DNA of 64,000 nt from JAHDHW01 sp965277415 (GCA_965277415.1 CBDICS010000035.1:1-64000); one strand, 5' to 3'. Shown: positions 35,571 to 44,218, numbered from the stretch's first letter. A program made the numbers and translations. The notes: generated by a model from the letters alone, not told the origin.

Positions 35571-35747
35571 CACTATTCTTTTTTGAAAATTGCCTTATTT
35601 ATACGGTATGATCAGCATATTCTTGACAGAATGATATATATTCATTGAAAATGAAAGTGTTTTTATTAACAATTTGCTTGTGTTTTATGTTAGAAATGAA
35701 GTTGTTTGGAATAAATCCAAGATTAATAATTTATTTAAAAAAAGATT

Positions 35748-36284
35748 ATGAAAGAAATTAAAGTTGCAACATTTGGTGGCGGCTGTTTTTGGTGTGTCGA
35801 AGCAGTCATTCAACGATTAAAAGGTGTAGAAAAAGTCGTGTCTGGATATTCAGCAGGCCAGACTAAAAATCCATCCTACAGAGAGATTTGTACAGGAACT
35901 ACAGGACATGCAGAAGTCATCCAAGTCAATTTTGACCCTTCAGTTATTTCTTATGAAGATTTATTAACTGTTTTTATGACAAGTCATGATCCAACTACTT
36001 TGAACAGGCAAGGAGCAGATAAAGGAACACAATATCGATCTATTATTTTGTATCACGATGCTGAACAAAAAGCTACAGCTGAGAAAGTGTTAGAAAATGT
36101 AAAGACTTATTATAGCGATCCAATTGTAACTCAGATCGTACCTTTGGATGTATTCTATGCTGCTGAAAAGAACCATCAGGACTACTATAATAATAATTCA
36201 TTTGCAGGATACTGCCGTATAGTCATTGATCCTAAAATTAAAAAATTGAGAGATCAATATGCAGATAAATTAAAACCTGCGTAA
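35748..36284 (+). CDS. msrA: Peptide-methionine (S)-S-oxide reductase
   Basis: 178 residues, a complete MsrA. The catalytic signature GGCFWCVEA has the nucleophile Cys 13; YRSIILYHDAEQK and the FYAAEKNHQDYY motif (substrate pocket) follow. The enzyme reduces the S-form of methionine sulfoxide in damaged proteins, with recycling by thioredoxin. No signal peptide, so cytoplasmic. It is followed, only 133 bases later on the same strand, by selO, with modular hairpin repeat D filling the gap. Confidence 0.95.
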   Translation: MKEIKVATFGGGCFWCVEAVIQRLKGVEKVVSGYSAGQTKNPSYREICTGTTGHAEVIQVNFDPSVISYEDLLTVFMTSHDPTTLNRQGADKGTQYRSIILYHDAEQKATAEKVLENVKTYYSDPIVTQIVPLDVFYAAEKNHQDYYNNNSFAGYCRIVIDPKIKKLRDQYADKLKPA

Positions 36285-36288
36285 GGCC

Positions 36289-36403
36289 TCACAAAGCCCT
36301 TTAGGGCTGATCACAAGCGAAGCGATCACTACATCACAAAGCCTGAAGGCTGATCTCTTTTCCGCAAGCGAAGCGATCATCACATTACATAGCCCAAGAG
36401 GCC
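36289..36403. repeat. Modular hairpin repeat, locus D (5 units), between msrA and selO
   Basis: Units: AAAGCCCTTTAGGGCTGATC, AAGCGAAGCGATCAC, AAAGCCTGAAGGCTGATC, GCAAGCGAAGCGATCATC and ATAGCCCAAGAGGCC. Starts 5 bases after the msrA stop and ends 14 bases before selO, so it is probably transcribed within the pair. No terminal inverted repeats seen here. Confidence 0.7.
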
Positions 36404-36416
36404 AAACAAACAAAAA

Positions 36417-37988
36417 ATGAATCTAAACCTAAAAGATACCTTCAATAAAGAACTCCCGGCTGATCCCAATAGAACCAACACAAGGCGACAAGTTTTTGAA
36501 GCTGCTTTTTCCTATGTAGAACCCCGTCGACCTGGTGCGCCCAAATTGCTACATGCTTCAGAAGAAGTGGCAAATCTCATTGGTTTACAACAAAAGGATT
36601 TAGAGTTGGAAACTTTTTTGAATGTTTTTTCTGGAGGACAAGTATTAGCAGGTAGTGATCCTTATGCGATGTGTTACGGTGGACATCAGTTTGGCCATTG
36701 GGCGGGGCAATTAGGAGATGGAAGAGCAATTAATTTAGGAGAGGTCGTTCATAATAAAAAGCGGTGGGCATTACAATTAAAAGGTGCTGGCGAAACGCCC
36801 TATTCTCGAACAGCAGATGGACTAGCCGTATTGCGGTCTTCGATTCGGGAACATCTTTGTAGTGAAGCCATGTATCATCTAGGCGTACCAACTACTCGTT
36901 CATTGTCCTTAATGTTGACAGGAGATGAAGTCTTAAGAGATATGATGTATGATGGCAATTCTGATTATGAAAAAGGAGCGGTAGTATGTAGAGTGGCCCC
37001 TAGTTTTATTAGGTTTGGAAATTTTCAAATATTTGCAGCCCGAGAAGATATAAAATCACTTCAGACGCTTACAGATTATACGATACGATATTTCTTTCCA
37101 CAAATAGAAGAAGGCACCAAAGAAGGATATCTCCAATTTTATAAAGCAGTAGTAGATCAAACTTTGGAAATGATTGTACATTGGCAGCGAGTTGGATTTG
37201 TACATGGAGTCATGAATACCGATAATTTATCCATTCTCGGATTGACTATTGACTATGGTCCATATGGATGGCTCGAAGGCTATGATCATAATTGGACACC
37301 AAATACAACAGACCGTTCTCAAAAAAGGTATCGTTATGGACATCAGGCGCGGATTGCTTTGTGGAACTTAATTCAATTAGCGAATGCCTTATATCCTTTG
37401 GTCGGAGAGGCTGCACCTTTTGAAGATATCCTAAAGTCTTTTCAATCAGATTTTGAAAAAGCATATTTAGATATGATGCGATCCAAAATCGGTTTAACAA
37501 AAGCAATGCCCGAGGACCAGGATTTAATTAGTCAGCTGGAAATTGTACTACATAAGGCAGAAACGGATATGACTATTTTCTTTAGACGCTTGGCAGATTT
37601 CGAAAAAGAAACGGATGAGGGAGACCAATTTTTAGAAGATTTATTAAATGATGCTTTTTATGAAAAGGAAACATTTAAGGATGAAATACGAACCGATTGG
37701 AAAAACTGGTTCTCCAGCTATCAAAAAAGATTGACCTTAGAATCACTTTCTAATGAAGAAAGAAAAGTGCTAATGAATAAAAGCAATCCCAAATACGTCT
37801 TACGAAACTATATGGCTCAATTGGCTATTGATGCTGCCAACCAAGGTGACTACAGTGTGATTCACGAATTGCACGAATTACTGAAACAACCCTATGCAGA
37901 GCAAAAGGAATATGAAAAATGGTTCGCTAAGCGACCGGAGTGGGCAAGGCATAAGGTGGGCTGTTCGATGTTGTCTTGTAGTTCGTAA
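36417..37988 (+). CDS. selO: Protein adenylyltransferase SelO (YdiU/UPF0061)
   Basis: 523 residues, full length for the family. Diagnostic segments: VLAGSDPYAMCYGGHQFGHW, GQLGDGRAINLGEV, LQLKGAGETPYSRTADGLAV, RSSIREHLCSEAM, VGFVHGVMNTDN and TIDYGPYGWLEGYD. SelO is a pseudokinase-fold enzyme that transfers AMP to Ser/Thr/Tyr of redox proteins. The C-terminal CSMLSCSS keeps the conserved Cys near the end, which is selenocysteine in animal homologues. Next to msrA, it fits an oxidative-stress unit. Confidence 0.95.
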   Translation: MNLNLKDTFNKELPADPNRTNTRRQVFEAAFSYVEPRRPGAPKLLHASEEVANLIGLQQKDLELETFLNVFSGGQVLAGSDPYAMCYGGHQFGHWAGQLGDGRAINLGEVVHNKKRWALQLKGAGETPYSRTADGLAVLRSSIREHLCSEAMYHLGVPTTRSLSLMLTGDEVLRDMMYDGNSDYEKGAVVCRVAPSFIRFGNFQIFAAREDIKSLQTLTDYTIRYFFPQIEEGTKEGYLQFYKAVVDQTLEMIVHWQRVGFVHGVMNTDNLSILGLTIDYGPYGWLEGYDHNWTPNTTDRSQKRYRYGHQARIALWNLIQLANALYPLVGEAAPFEDILKSFQSDFEKAYLDMMRSKIGLTKAMPEDQDLISQLEIVLHKAETDMTIFFRRLADFEKETDEGDQFLEDLLNDAFYEKETFKDEIRTDWKNWFSSYQKRLTLESLSNEERKVLMNKSNPKYVLRNYMAQLAIDAANQGDYSVIHELHELLKQPYAEQKEYEKWFAKRPEWARHKVGCSMLSCSS

Positions 37989-38078
37989 AGTTTGGTGATT
38001 ATTTCTTTGGACCATGTAGGGTGGTTGCTTCTTTTAAAACAACTTCTATAAAATTATTCCAATTACAAGTAGCTAATT

Positions 38079-38333
38079 ATGAGTAAATTAGAAATAAAGG
38101 GAAGTATTCTTGAGCTCATTGCCTCAATCAATGACAAAGAATCTCTTGACGAATTGAAGAAAATTATTAATGATTTTGTTGGACATCGAATTAAGGATTC
38201 AGATTACTGGGATGAATTAAGTGAGAAAGAAAAGAAAGAGTTAGAAATGGCAATTGAAGAAAGTGAAGACGAATCAAACCATATTGAACATGAAGAAGTA
38301 ATGAAAAAGTATAGCAAATGGTTAGGAAAGTAG
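38079..38333 (+). CDS. Type II antitoxin (ParD/RelB-like)
   Basis: 84 residues, acidic, helical (SDYWDELSEKEKKELEMAIE, then HEEVMKKYSKWLGK). The C-terminal part is the usual toxin-wrapping segment of antitoxins paired with RelE/ParE toxins; the N-terminal half would mediate dimerisation and DNA binding. Its last 16 bases overlap the toxin start. Such pairs autoregulate their promoter. Confidence 0.8.
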   Translation: MSKLEIKGSILELIASINDKESLDELKKIINDFVGHRIKDSDYWDELSEKEKKELEMAIEESEDESNHIEHEEVMKKYSKWLGK

Positions 38334-38617
38334 TATGGAATAAAAGAGCTGTTATAAAATTCAATGAAATAGTTAAATATCTAGAACTTGAATTTTCTGA
38401 ACAAGCTGCCATCAAATTCGTTCAAAAGTTGGATAACCTTATTGAAAAGCTGAACAAGCATCCTGAAATAGGTAGAAGGACAAAGAATAAAAAAACTGTA
38501 AAACAATATAAAATTGATGACTACAACAAATTGTACTATAGGAAGTATGGCAGAAAACTATTGATCATTTACATTTTCGGCGAAAGACAAAATCCTCATT
38601 CAAACCCATATCAGTAA
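38318..38617 (+). CDS. RelE/ParE-family toxin
   Basis: 99 residues. The RelE/ParE fold is visible: VVWNKRAVIKFNEIVKYLE, then EKLNKHPEIGRRTKN and a final strand pair KQYKIDDYNKLYYRKYGRKL and IIYIFGERQNP. Relatives cut ribosome-bound mRNA (RelE) or poison gyrase (ParE); which one cannot be decided here. It is the first member of the small-gene island with hairpin repeats. Confidence 0.85.
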   Translation: MVRKVVWNKRAVIKFNEIVKYLELEFSEQAAIKFVQKLDNLIEKLNKHPEIGRRTKNKKTVKQYKIDDYNKLYYRKYGRKLLIIYIFGERQNPHSNPYQ

Positions 38618-38664
38618 ACTTTCTAAGAGGTCAATTTAAAGAATAAATTAACCGGCTCTCCAAG

Positions 38665-38846
38665 AACTAAGATCCAACTCGCCCTCAGGCAAGACTTTAA
38701 TCTAAATGTTGAATTAAGCCACCTACCCATGAAATTAGTTATTTACGAGAAACTATGGAACATGAGTAATTTTATAAACCGATTGAATTTAGAGCCTAAT
38801 AATCTAGACTTGTTCAGATAGTGGAAATAAACGAATGTTTTGTGGG
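38665..38846. repeat. Island hairpin repeat, copy 1
   Basis: Left part CCAACTCGCCCTCAGGCAAG, right part (38784-38846) TTTAGAGCCTAATAATCTAG ... ACGAATGTTTTGTGGG. The right part matches 40906-40966 nearly base for base. It lies 48 bases after the toxin stop. Confidence 0.65.
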
Positions 38847-38865
38847 GGGGTGAAGGGAAACTTAT

Positions 38866-38905
38866 ACACAAAAGTCCTAAAATATTTTAGGACTTTTGTG
38901 TTTTT
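38866..38905. terminator. Bidirectional terminator
   Basis: Arms ACACAAAAGTCCTAAAAT / ATTTTAGGACTTTTGTGT form a near-perfect 18-bp stem followed by TTTTT. It lies 13 bases downstream of the minus-strand TonB-like gene and after the repeat on the plus strand. Confidence 0.85.
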
Positions 38906-38917
38906 CGGTAAAAGAAA

Positions 38918-39400
38918 TTACATGCTTCTAAATTTTACAGGAAAGAGAATCTTGACTCTTTTAGGTTCCCCATCTTGTTTTCCGGGCACAAACGTTTCTT
39001 GAGTATCTTCCATATGATCAATAACATCCATCGCTGCCTGACCGCATCCAGCACCAATTTCTTTTAAAACTTGTACGTCAGTAACAGAACCATCTTTTTC
39101 AACTACAAATGATATAACAACTGTTCCTTGTATACCATTTTGTTTAGCTCGAAGAGGATATCTTATATGCTTATAAAAATACTTTACGAACGCTTCGTCT
39201 TTACATTTCTTTTTATCTAAATCCTCCAATTCCTCATCACAATCTGCGGATTCTAAATAAGGCATCTCATCTACCGAAGTATAAATTTTATCATCATCCG
39301 AATTTGAAGAAGACTTTGCTGTTGAATTATCCTGAGCAAGAGAAAGATGAAATGTGAAAAACAGCATGCTAAAAATGGTTATAAATTTTCGTATAGTCAT
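38918..39400 (-). CDS. Secreted TonB C-terminal-domain protein
   Basis: 160 residues from the ATG at 39400 (MTIRKFITIFSMLFFTFHLSLAQ, a signal peptide); a 17-residue upstream extension is unlikely. The domain KHIRYPLRAKQNGIQGTVVI ... FVVEKDGSVTDVQVLKEIG ... VKILFPVKFR is the TonB C-terminal fold, but the usual N-terminal membrane anchor and Pro-rich spacer are missing. Such short periplasmic forms are common in Bacteroidota and may act as structural modules. It is the only minus-strand gene in the 38-48 kb island. Confidence 0.8.
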   Translation of the reverse strand: MTIRKFITIFSMLFFTFHLSLAQDNSTAKSSSNSDDDKIYTSVDEMPYLESADCDEELEDLDKKKCKDEAFVKYFYKHIRYPLRAKQNGIQGTVVISFVVEKDGSVTDVQVLKEIGAGCGQAAMDVIDHMEDTQETFVPGKQDGEPKRVKILFPVKFRSM

Positions 39401-40014
39401 ATATTTATTTTTTTTTAAAAAATCTTGTAAAAAGTACAATTTGAAAGGCATACTTTATAACATACTAAATAATTTAATTAATTTTTAACATAACCAACCT
39501 ATACTTTTTATACATAACATGACTTTAATAGTTATACTACAGAACGCCCCTTATAAGGTTTCAATTAAAAGCAAAACAAATTACTGATATATCTTACTCT
39601 CCTACTCTCGCAAAAATAGCGCAGTTAAATTTACCCCATTTATTGCGAGAGTAGACTTTGTACTGTATCTTTAGAAATGTACATTAATGGGCGGTCTACT
39701 GCGTCTGCACCGAGTGTCAGATTGTAAAAAAAACTAAAAAACTTATACTGAGGATTGGCTATACTTCTTTTTTTACGTACTCCCCTGCGATAGAGAGGTG
39801 AGTATTTTTACAGGCTGGCGTTATATGACAGAAGGTACGAACTCAACGACAGAAGAATTCAATTGTTAGACAATACAAATCAGAGACTTTGTTTTATGAT
39901 TCTAAAGATAGAGTAAGAATTTAAGAAAAATGATTGATTCTATTTGGAGTTGGTGGGGCATTATCTTAATTTAACGTTCTAAGTGTTTTAGACTGTACTC
40001 AATAAATCAGGATT
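39401..40014. other. 614-bp intergenic region with hairpin and repeat boundary
   Basis: Contains a stem CTACTCTCGCAA (39602) / TTGCGAGAGTAG (39643) and at 39803-39825 the sequence TATTTTTACAGGCTGGCGTT, matched 19 of 23 at 46564-46586. No gene seen. Confidence 0.5.
39602..39654. other. Long-loop hairpin, perfect 12-bp arms
   Basis: CTACTCTCGCAA at 39602-39613 pairs with TTGCGAGAGTAG at 39643-39654. Loop 29 bases. No T tract. Confidence 0.5.
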
Positions 40015-40479
40015 ATGAAACGAACATCACAATACTTATTTTGCCTAATTATATCTGTCTTTTTTACACTTTCTTTATCAGCACAAAAGATCGAAGAAAG
40101 TGTTGAAAAATCCACCATAGAAACAGATTTTTCCGATCGCAAAGCTATTATTGAGACAATTGAAAATTTTTATATAGGGGATCATACGGGAAGTATAAAG
40201 CATAAAAAACTTTCAATGCATGAAAAGGGTGCATACAGATTTGTCAATAAAGATGGAAAATATTCAGAAAGTGTTTTTCAATTGGATTCAGATAACGCAG
40301 ATCCAAATTATAAAGAGGAATTACTAAGTATTGAAATCTATGATAAACTTGCCTTGGCTAGACTTAGACTTGAGCAATTTCGAACCGAAAAGCCTGAATA
40401 TAAATTAATGATACTGCATAAAACTGGTGACGGATGGAAAATTACTAGTATTAATTGGGGTTTCGGAATTACTCATTAA
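40015..40479 (+). CDS. Secreted NTF2-like (lumazine-binding-type) protein
   Basis: 154 residues with signal peptide (YLFCLIISVFFTLSLSAQ). Core SDRKAIIETIENFYIGDHTG ... KLSMHEKGAYRF ... LALARLRLEQFRTEKPEYKL ... HKTGDGWKITSINWG has the NTF2/SnoaL cone-fold pattern (helix, long strands, final GDGWKI). These bind small ligands or act as scaffolds; the function here is unknown. A paralogue lies at 44219. Same strand and setting as other island genes. Confidence 0.7.
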   Translation: MKRTSQYLFCLIISVFFTLSLSAQKIEESVEKSTIETDFSDRKAIIETIENFYIGDHTGSIKHKKLSMHEKGAYRFVNKDGKYSESVFQLDSDNADPNYKEELLSIEIYDKLALARLRLEQFRTEKPEYKLMILHKTGDGWKITSINWGFGITH

Positions 40480-40802
40480 AACTGGGTTATAAAAATAGAG
40501 TTTTCGATCATTTGAATAAAATTTTGAAGCCTTCATCGTATTCAGTAAACGTAGAAGACCATTACTTAATGCTTCGCGATTCGTTCACCTTACGAATTGA
40601 GAAAATTAAGTCTGAATCTCACTTTAGCAAATCGAAGACTCTAAAGAAATTTTATACTCTTTGTAATCAAATACCTCAAATTTTATACTTTTAAGGCTTT
40701 TATTTCACGTTTTACATCCAAGTAAAAAAATCCACTCTCCTCTGAAAATTGTATCTTTAATCATGATCACCCTACACATGAATTATTTGAATTCTAAAAT
40801 CC
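40480..40802. other. Intergenic stretch, no gene recognised
   Basis: A 79-codon frame (40455-40694) overlaps the preceding gene but has no recognisable pattern; it is probably not coding, though a decayed cassette is possible. Confidence 0.4.
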
Positions 40803-40966
40803 GTCATATAATAATTAAGGTCCAATTCGCCAACAGGGCAAGACTTTGACTTTAATGTTGAAGGAAACAAGTCGCCAAGGATACTAGTTTTTACTATGAG
40901 GATTGAATTTAGAGCCTAATAATCTAGACTTGTTTAGATAGTGGAAATAAACGAGTGTTTTGTGGG
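40803..40966. repeat. Island hairpin repeat, copy 2
   Basis: ATAATTAAGGTCCAATTCGC ... AGGGCAAGACTTTGACTTTAA forms an imperfect stem; GTCGCCAAGGA follows; the right part TTTAGAGCCTAATAATCTAG ... TGTTTTGTGGG matches copy 1. It has the inner stem ATCTA/TAGAT. Confidence 0.7.
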
Positions 40967-41110
40967 TATGTGTTTATTGGGATGTTAGGTACAAGTAAGA
41001 AAACTCACGCAAACGCATCTATAATTTAACAAATATCTAACAGAAAATTGTAGTATATTTATAACTTTTCGGAATATTCCTTGTTAATTATAAACCTACA
41101 GGTTGATTTG

Positions 41111-41656
41111 ATGACAATTAATTGTATATTTGATATAGTAAAGGAAAGCCTTTATTCTGTCCGTTATGATAATGAAGAGTCAGATGAATTTGAGAGGTTG
41201 ATGAATAATTGGACTGATCCAGAATATCTAGAATCATTTTTTGAAACTCATAAAGATGATTTAGAAAGTGATTTTTGGGGCGATATAAGTATTGAAGAAG
41301 CAATTCTTAGAACAAGAAAAGAGGCAATTGAGTTAGAAAGAAAGTTGATAGATCTTGCAGAATTAGGTAAAAGTAATAGATATGAAACTCTATCTACTTT
41401 GTTTAAACCTTTACATGATATGACAACTTCGATTGATGAATTTGAAGAAAATAAAGCAAAAGGTGGTTGGCTAAGAATTTATGCAATAAGAATTGATACT
41501 AATTTATTTGTAATATCAGGAGGAGCAATAAAACTCACAAGAACAATGAATGAAAGAGAACATTTGTTAATTGAATTAGATAAACTTGAATTGACTAAAA
41601 AGTTCCTTCAAGATGATGAAAATGCAGATTTAGAAATTTTACAATTAATTTTTTAA
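41111..41656 (+). CDS. Toxin-like protein of a toxin-antitoxin-chaperone unit
   Basis: 181 residues from ATG 41111 (a TTG at 41081 is a weaker start). The late strands GGWLRIYAIRIDTNLFVISG followed by GAIKLTRTMNEREHLLIELD are typical of a Bacteroidota family found directly before small XRE regulators, with a RelE/HigB-like active end; the first half (ISIEEAILRTRKEAIELE) is helical. Gap to the HTH gene is 18 bases and the third gene overlaps the second, so the three form one operon. Toxin assignment is inference from order and pattern. Confidence 0.6.
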   Translation: MTINCIFDIVKESLYSVRYDNEESDEFERLMNNWTDPEYLESFFETHKDDLESDFWGDISIEEAILRTRKEAIELERKLIDLAELGKSNRYETLSTLFKPLHDMTTSIDEFEENKAKGGWLRIYAIRIDTNLFVISGGAIKLTRTMNEREHLLIELDKLELTKKFLQDDENADLEILQLIF

Positions 41657-41674
41657 AAATCTAATATCTAAATA

Positions 41675-42142
41675 ATGGGAAGTCAAAACTTAAAAGATAA
41701 AATTATTGCCCAATCAAGAAATGATTCGTCATGGCTTGAGAATGCGAAATATCGTCAAGCAAATAATGATTGGCTTAGTCTTTCATTTAAAATTGCCTTG
41801 AAAATTTTAAGGTATCTAAGAGCAAATAAAATCTCACAAAAAGATTTAGCCTCTCAACTTGATTGGTCTCCACAATATTTAAGCAAGGTTTTAAAAGGCA
41901 AAGAAAATTTCACTCTTGAAACGATATGTAAGATTCAAAATTTAATTGGCATAAACTTAATTGAGATTCCTGTTTACTCTAATCAAATTGAAGTTGAATA
42001 TAACCTTAATGAGATCATATTTACTGTATCTGTAAAAGAGATAAAAGAAACAATGTCTTATGTCGAGAATAAAGAATCATATTCTCAAAATAAAGAGGAA
42101 GTAACAGGTCAAATTAATAAAGCATATTTAGAAGCTGCCTAA
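41675..42142 (+). CDS. XRE-family antitoxin/regulator
   Basis: 155 residues. Helix-turn-helix of the Cro/CI type: ILRYLRANKISQKDLASQLD then WSPQYLSKVLKGKENFTLET. After it comes LIEIPVYSNQ and a C-terminal extension (NKESYSQNKEEVTGQINKAY) of the kind that, in chaperone-dependent antitoxins, is aggregation-prone and bound by a SecB-like chaperone. The stop TAA overlaps the start of the next gene (TAATG). Probably represses its own operon with the toxin. Confidence 0.75.
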   Translation: MGSQNLKDKIIAQSRNDSSWLENAKYRQANNDWLSLSFKIALKILRYLRANKISQKDLASQLDWSPQYLSKVLKGKENFTLETICKIQNLIGINLIEIPVYSNQIEVEYNLNEIIFTVSVKEIKETMSYVENKESYSQNKEEVTGQINKAYLEAA

Positions 42143-42600
42143 TGAAAAATAGCATAAATCAAGTTGGTTTTTCTCTCAGCAAAATTACGACTGAGCAATT
42201 TGCAATGTTAGATGTCGATATAGACAAGACAAAAGAAATCGGTTTAAATACTCAAATTGGATTTGGGCTAGATAAAAAGAATAAGCTCTTTATTGTCACT
42301 GCTTTATTCAAATTTCTACAAGAAAGTAATCCGTTTCTCATCATTGAAGTTGCTTGCCATTTCCGCATTTCTAACCAAGCATGGGATTCTATTTTAAGTA
42401 GTAACGATAAATCAATAACATTTTCTAAAGACTTTGCAAGCCATCTTTTAGTAATTACAGTTGGTACAACAAGAGGAGTCCTACATGCAAAAACAGAAAA
42501 CACTAAATTTAATGAATTTCTTTTGCCCACCGTCAATGTTAATAGTCTAATTAAAGAAGATATTAGACTTGAACTCTCTTCACCAACAGAAACCGCATAA
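42142..42600 (+). CDS. SecB-like chaperone
   Basis: 152 residues, soluble. The pattern VGFSLSKITTEQFAMLD ... ALFKFLQESNPFLIIEVACH ... FRISNQAW ... SHLLVITVGTTRGVLHAKTE ... FNEFLLPTVNVNSLI matches the SecB fold and especially the 'VGTTRG(V/I)LHAKTE' motif of Bacteroidota SecB-like proteins. SecB-type chaperones can protect an antitoxin, as in the mycobacterial HigBA-Rv1957 unit. It overlaps the XRE gene by one base of TAATG. I infer a tripartite toxin-antitoxin-chaperone system. Known export SecB is less likely in this context. Confidence 0.65.
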   Translation: MKNSINQVGFSLSKITTEQFAMLDVDIDKTKEIGLNTQIGFGLDKKNKLFIVTALFKFLQESNPFLIIEVACHFRISNQAWDSILSSNDKSITFSKDFASHLLVITVGTTRGVLHAKTENTKFNEFLLPTVNVNSLIKEDIRLELSSPTETA

Positions 42601-42606
42601 AAAACC

Positions 42607-42712
42607 TGTCACTAATAATTAAGGTCCAAAGTCGCCAACAGGGCAAGACTTTGACTTTAATGTTGAACGAAGCCGATCACCAAGGATTAATTGTGTACTA
42701 TGTGGATTGAAT
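42607..42712. repeat. Island hairpin repeat, copy 3
   Basis: Best-preserved stem: ATTAAGGTCCAAAGTCGCC (42618-42636) pairs with GGGCAAGACTTTGACTTTAA (42641-42660) with small bulges. The right half (TTTAGAGCCTAAT...) is missing in this copy. It begins 7 bases after the chaperone stop. Confidence 0.7.
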
Positions 42713-42747
42713 AAAAAACGTAAATATATACAAGCAGCTATGACAAT

Positions 42748-42788
42748 CGATAGAACGTCGCCTCCTAAGCATTGGCTTGCGTCTATCG
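42748..42788. repeat. attC-like bulged hairpin
   Basis: CGATAGAACGTCGCC (42748-42762) pairs with GGCTTGCGTCTATCG (42774-42788), leaving an unpaired A on one side and unequal centres (TC against TTG). Bulged stems with extrahelical bases are a hallmark of integron attC sites, but the flanking core boxes are not convincing. Confidence 0.4.
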
Positions 42789-42828
42789 TAACGTCAGACT
42801 GTATAAAAACTACAATCTTTAAATATAT

Positions 42829-43305
42829 ATGGAAAATTCAAATCAAATTGCAAAACGATTTCGCGAGGTTCTTTTAAATGGTAAATGGGTTGCCAATACT
42901 AATTATCGAGAACAATTATCCAATGTGACTTGGGAGCAAGCAACAAACAAAATTGGCTCATTAAATACTATTGCAGCTTTGACCTTCCATGTCAACTATT
43001 ATATCTCAGGCGTATTGAGCTTTTTCGAAAAAGGCACTCTTGAAATTAAAGATAAATATAGCTTTGACCTTCCACAAATTAAATCAAAAGAAGATTGGGA
43101 AAGACTGTTGACTGAAATGTTGGCTAATGCAGAAGAATTTGCAAAACAAATTGAGCTAATGCCAGATGAAAAATTGGAAGAAACATTTGTGGATGAGAAA
43201 TACGGAAATTATCGCAGAAACTTAGAAGGCATGATTGAACATTGTTACTATCATTTAGGACAAATTTCCTTGATAAAAAAGATGATATTAGAATCTGAAG
43301 AATAG
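42829..43305 (+). CDS. DinB-family protein (four-helix bundle)
   Basis: 158 residues. Pattern NTIAALTFHVNYYISGVLSF (first metal His), LLTEMLANAEEFAKQIELMP, then GMIEHCYYHLGQISLIKKMI, whose two His complete the usual triad for a divalent metal. DinB/YfiT proteins are thiol-dependent or metal enzymes of stress and detoxification. It is a typical cassette-borne gene family. A shorter relative fragment follows directly. Confidence 0.85.
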   Translation: MENSNQIAKRFREVLLNGKWVANTNYREQLSNVTWEQATNKIGSLNTIAALTFHVNYYISGVLSFFEKGTLEIKDKYSFDLPQIKSKEDWERLLTEMLANAEEFAKQIELMPDEKLEETFVDEKYGNYRRNLEGMIEHCYYHLGQISLIKKMILESEE

Positions 43306-43325
43306 CTACCGAAAAGTATTATCAA

Positions 43326-43625
43326 GTGTATACGTTTGAAAACCGAGGATTTAATAAAGAAGAGAAAAAGAAGTGGGAGGCAGCATTAAGTTTAGGAAAA
43401 AATGCGCAAGATCTTTTTAAGGATAAACCAATAAAGTGCTATCTTCAAATATGGGATGATGTAAGAAAAGAAACTTTGCGATTATTGAAAACCAAAGATG
43501 ACAAATGGTTTGAATCTAAGGTGAAAGGGAGCAATATGAACAATCATTGGGCTTGGTATCATGTAATGGAACATCAAGCAAACCATATGGGACAAATACG
43601 CTTAATCATAAAAAGAATTGAATAG
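43326..43625 (+). pseudogene. C-terminal half of a DinB-like protein
   Basis: 99 residues from a GTG start. NNHWAWYHVMEHQANHMGQI and RLIIKRIE match the last helix of a DinB protein with its two His, but the N-terminal half with the first metal His and the WLLxH pattern is missing, so the protein is a fragment of about half length. It may be the scar of recombination with a second DinB gene, or a small domain in its own right. Starts 21 bases after the complete DinB gene. Confidence 0.5.
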
Positions 43626-43676
43626 AAAAGGAGATACCGTATTGGTTTTCCTTTTTTTTAACTATAAAATATAAAG

Positions 43677-44114
43677 ATGAATCTTAAAATTAATTTATTC
43701 TGTATCCTAGCATTTGTTATATCCTTTTCACCATTAAGAGCTCAAGATGTTGAACCGGAAAACCCCTTTACTATAATTTGTGAATGCCAAAATAGTAAAG
43801 GATTGTCGATGGATGAATATGTGAATCAGGAAAGCAAAAAACTAAACCTTAGTAAAGATGATTTTGTAAAGGATTTTTCTTCATTAATGAATGATAGAGA
43901 AAACTGGTTTTTCAAAGAATTTATTTCTGACCCTGTATTTATGAATAATTTAAAAGATTCAGCAGTTAAAATGCAAGAAAGAACTTTGAATCAAAATACG
44001 GAAAAACAAAATCTAGATGAAGGAAAATCAGAGGAATTACTAAAGGATCTAGAGCGAAATTATCCTGTTTGCTGGAGTATTTTACCTGTTTTTGTTTCAA
44101 TGATTGGCAATTAA
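43677..44114 (+). CDS. Small secreted protein, unknown
   Basis: 145 residues. Signal peptide (LFCILAFVISFSPLRAQ), then a Cys-containing start (IICECQNSKG) and a helical body (DEYVNQESKKLNLSKDDFVK, RNYPVCWSILPVF). Two Cys regions could form a disulfide in the periplasm. No family recognised. Same strand and short spacing as the surrounding island genes. Confidence 0.5.
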   Translation: MNLKINLFCILAFVISFSPLRAQDVEPENPFTIICECQNSKGLSMDEYVNQESKKLNLSKDDFVKDFSSLMNDRENWFFKEFISDPVFMNNLKDSAVKMQERTLNQNTEKQNLDEGKSEELLKDLERNYPVCWSILPVFVSMIGN

Positions 44115-44218
44115 GTATTGTAAAAGAAATACTTAATTCGCTAACTCTTAAATTGACTATTTCCTATTTTATTTTTTAGGTGAAAATTAATATATATCAA
44201 CAAAAAACATAAATTAAA

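Noticed and set aside
40455..40694. 79-codon frame after the NTF2-like gene
   Set aside because: Starts inside the preceding gene and shows no protein-like conservation pattern.
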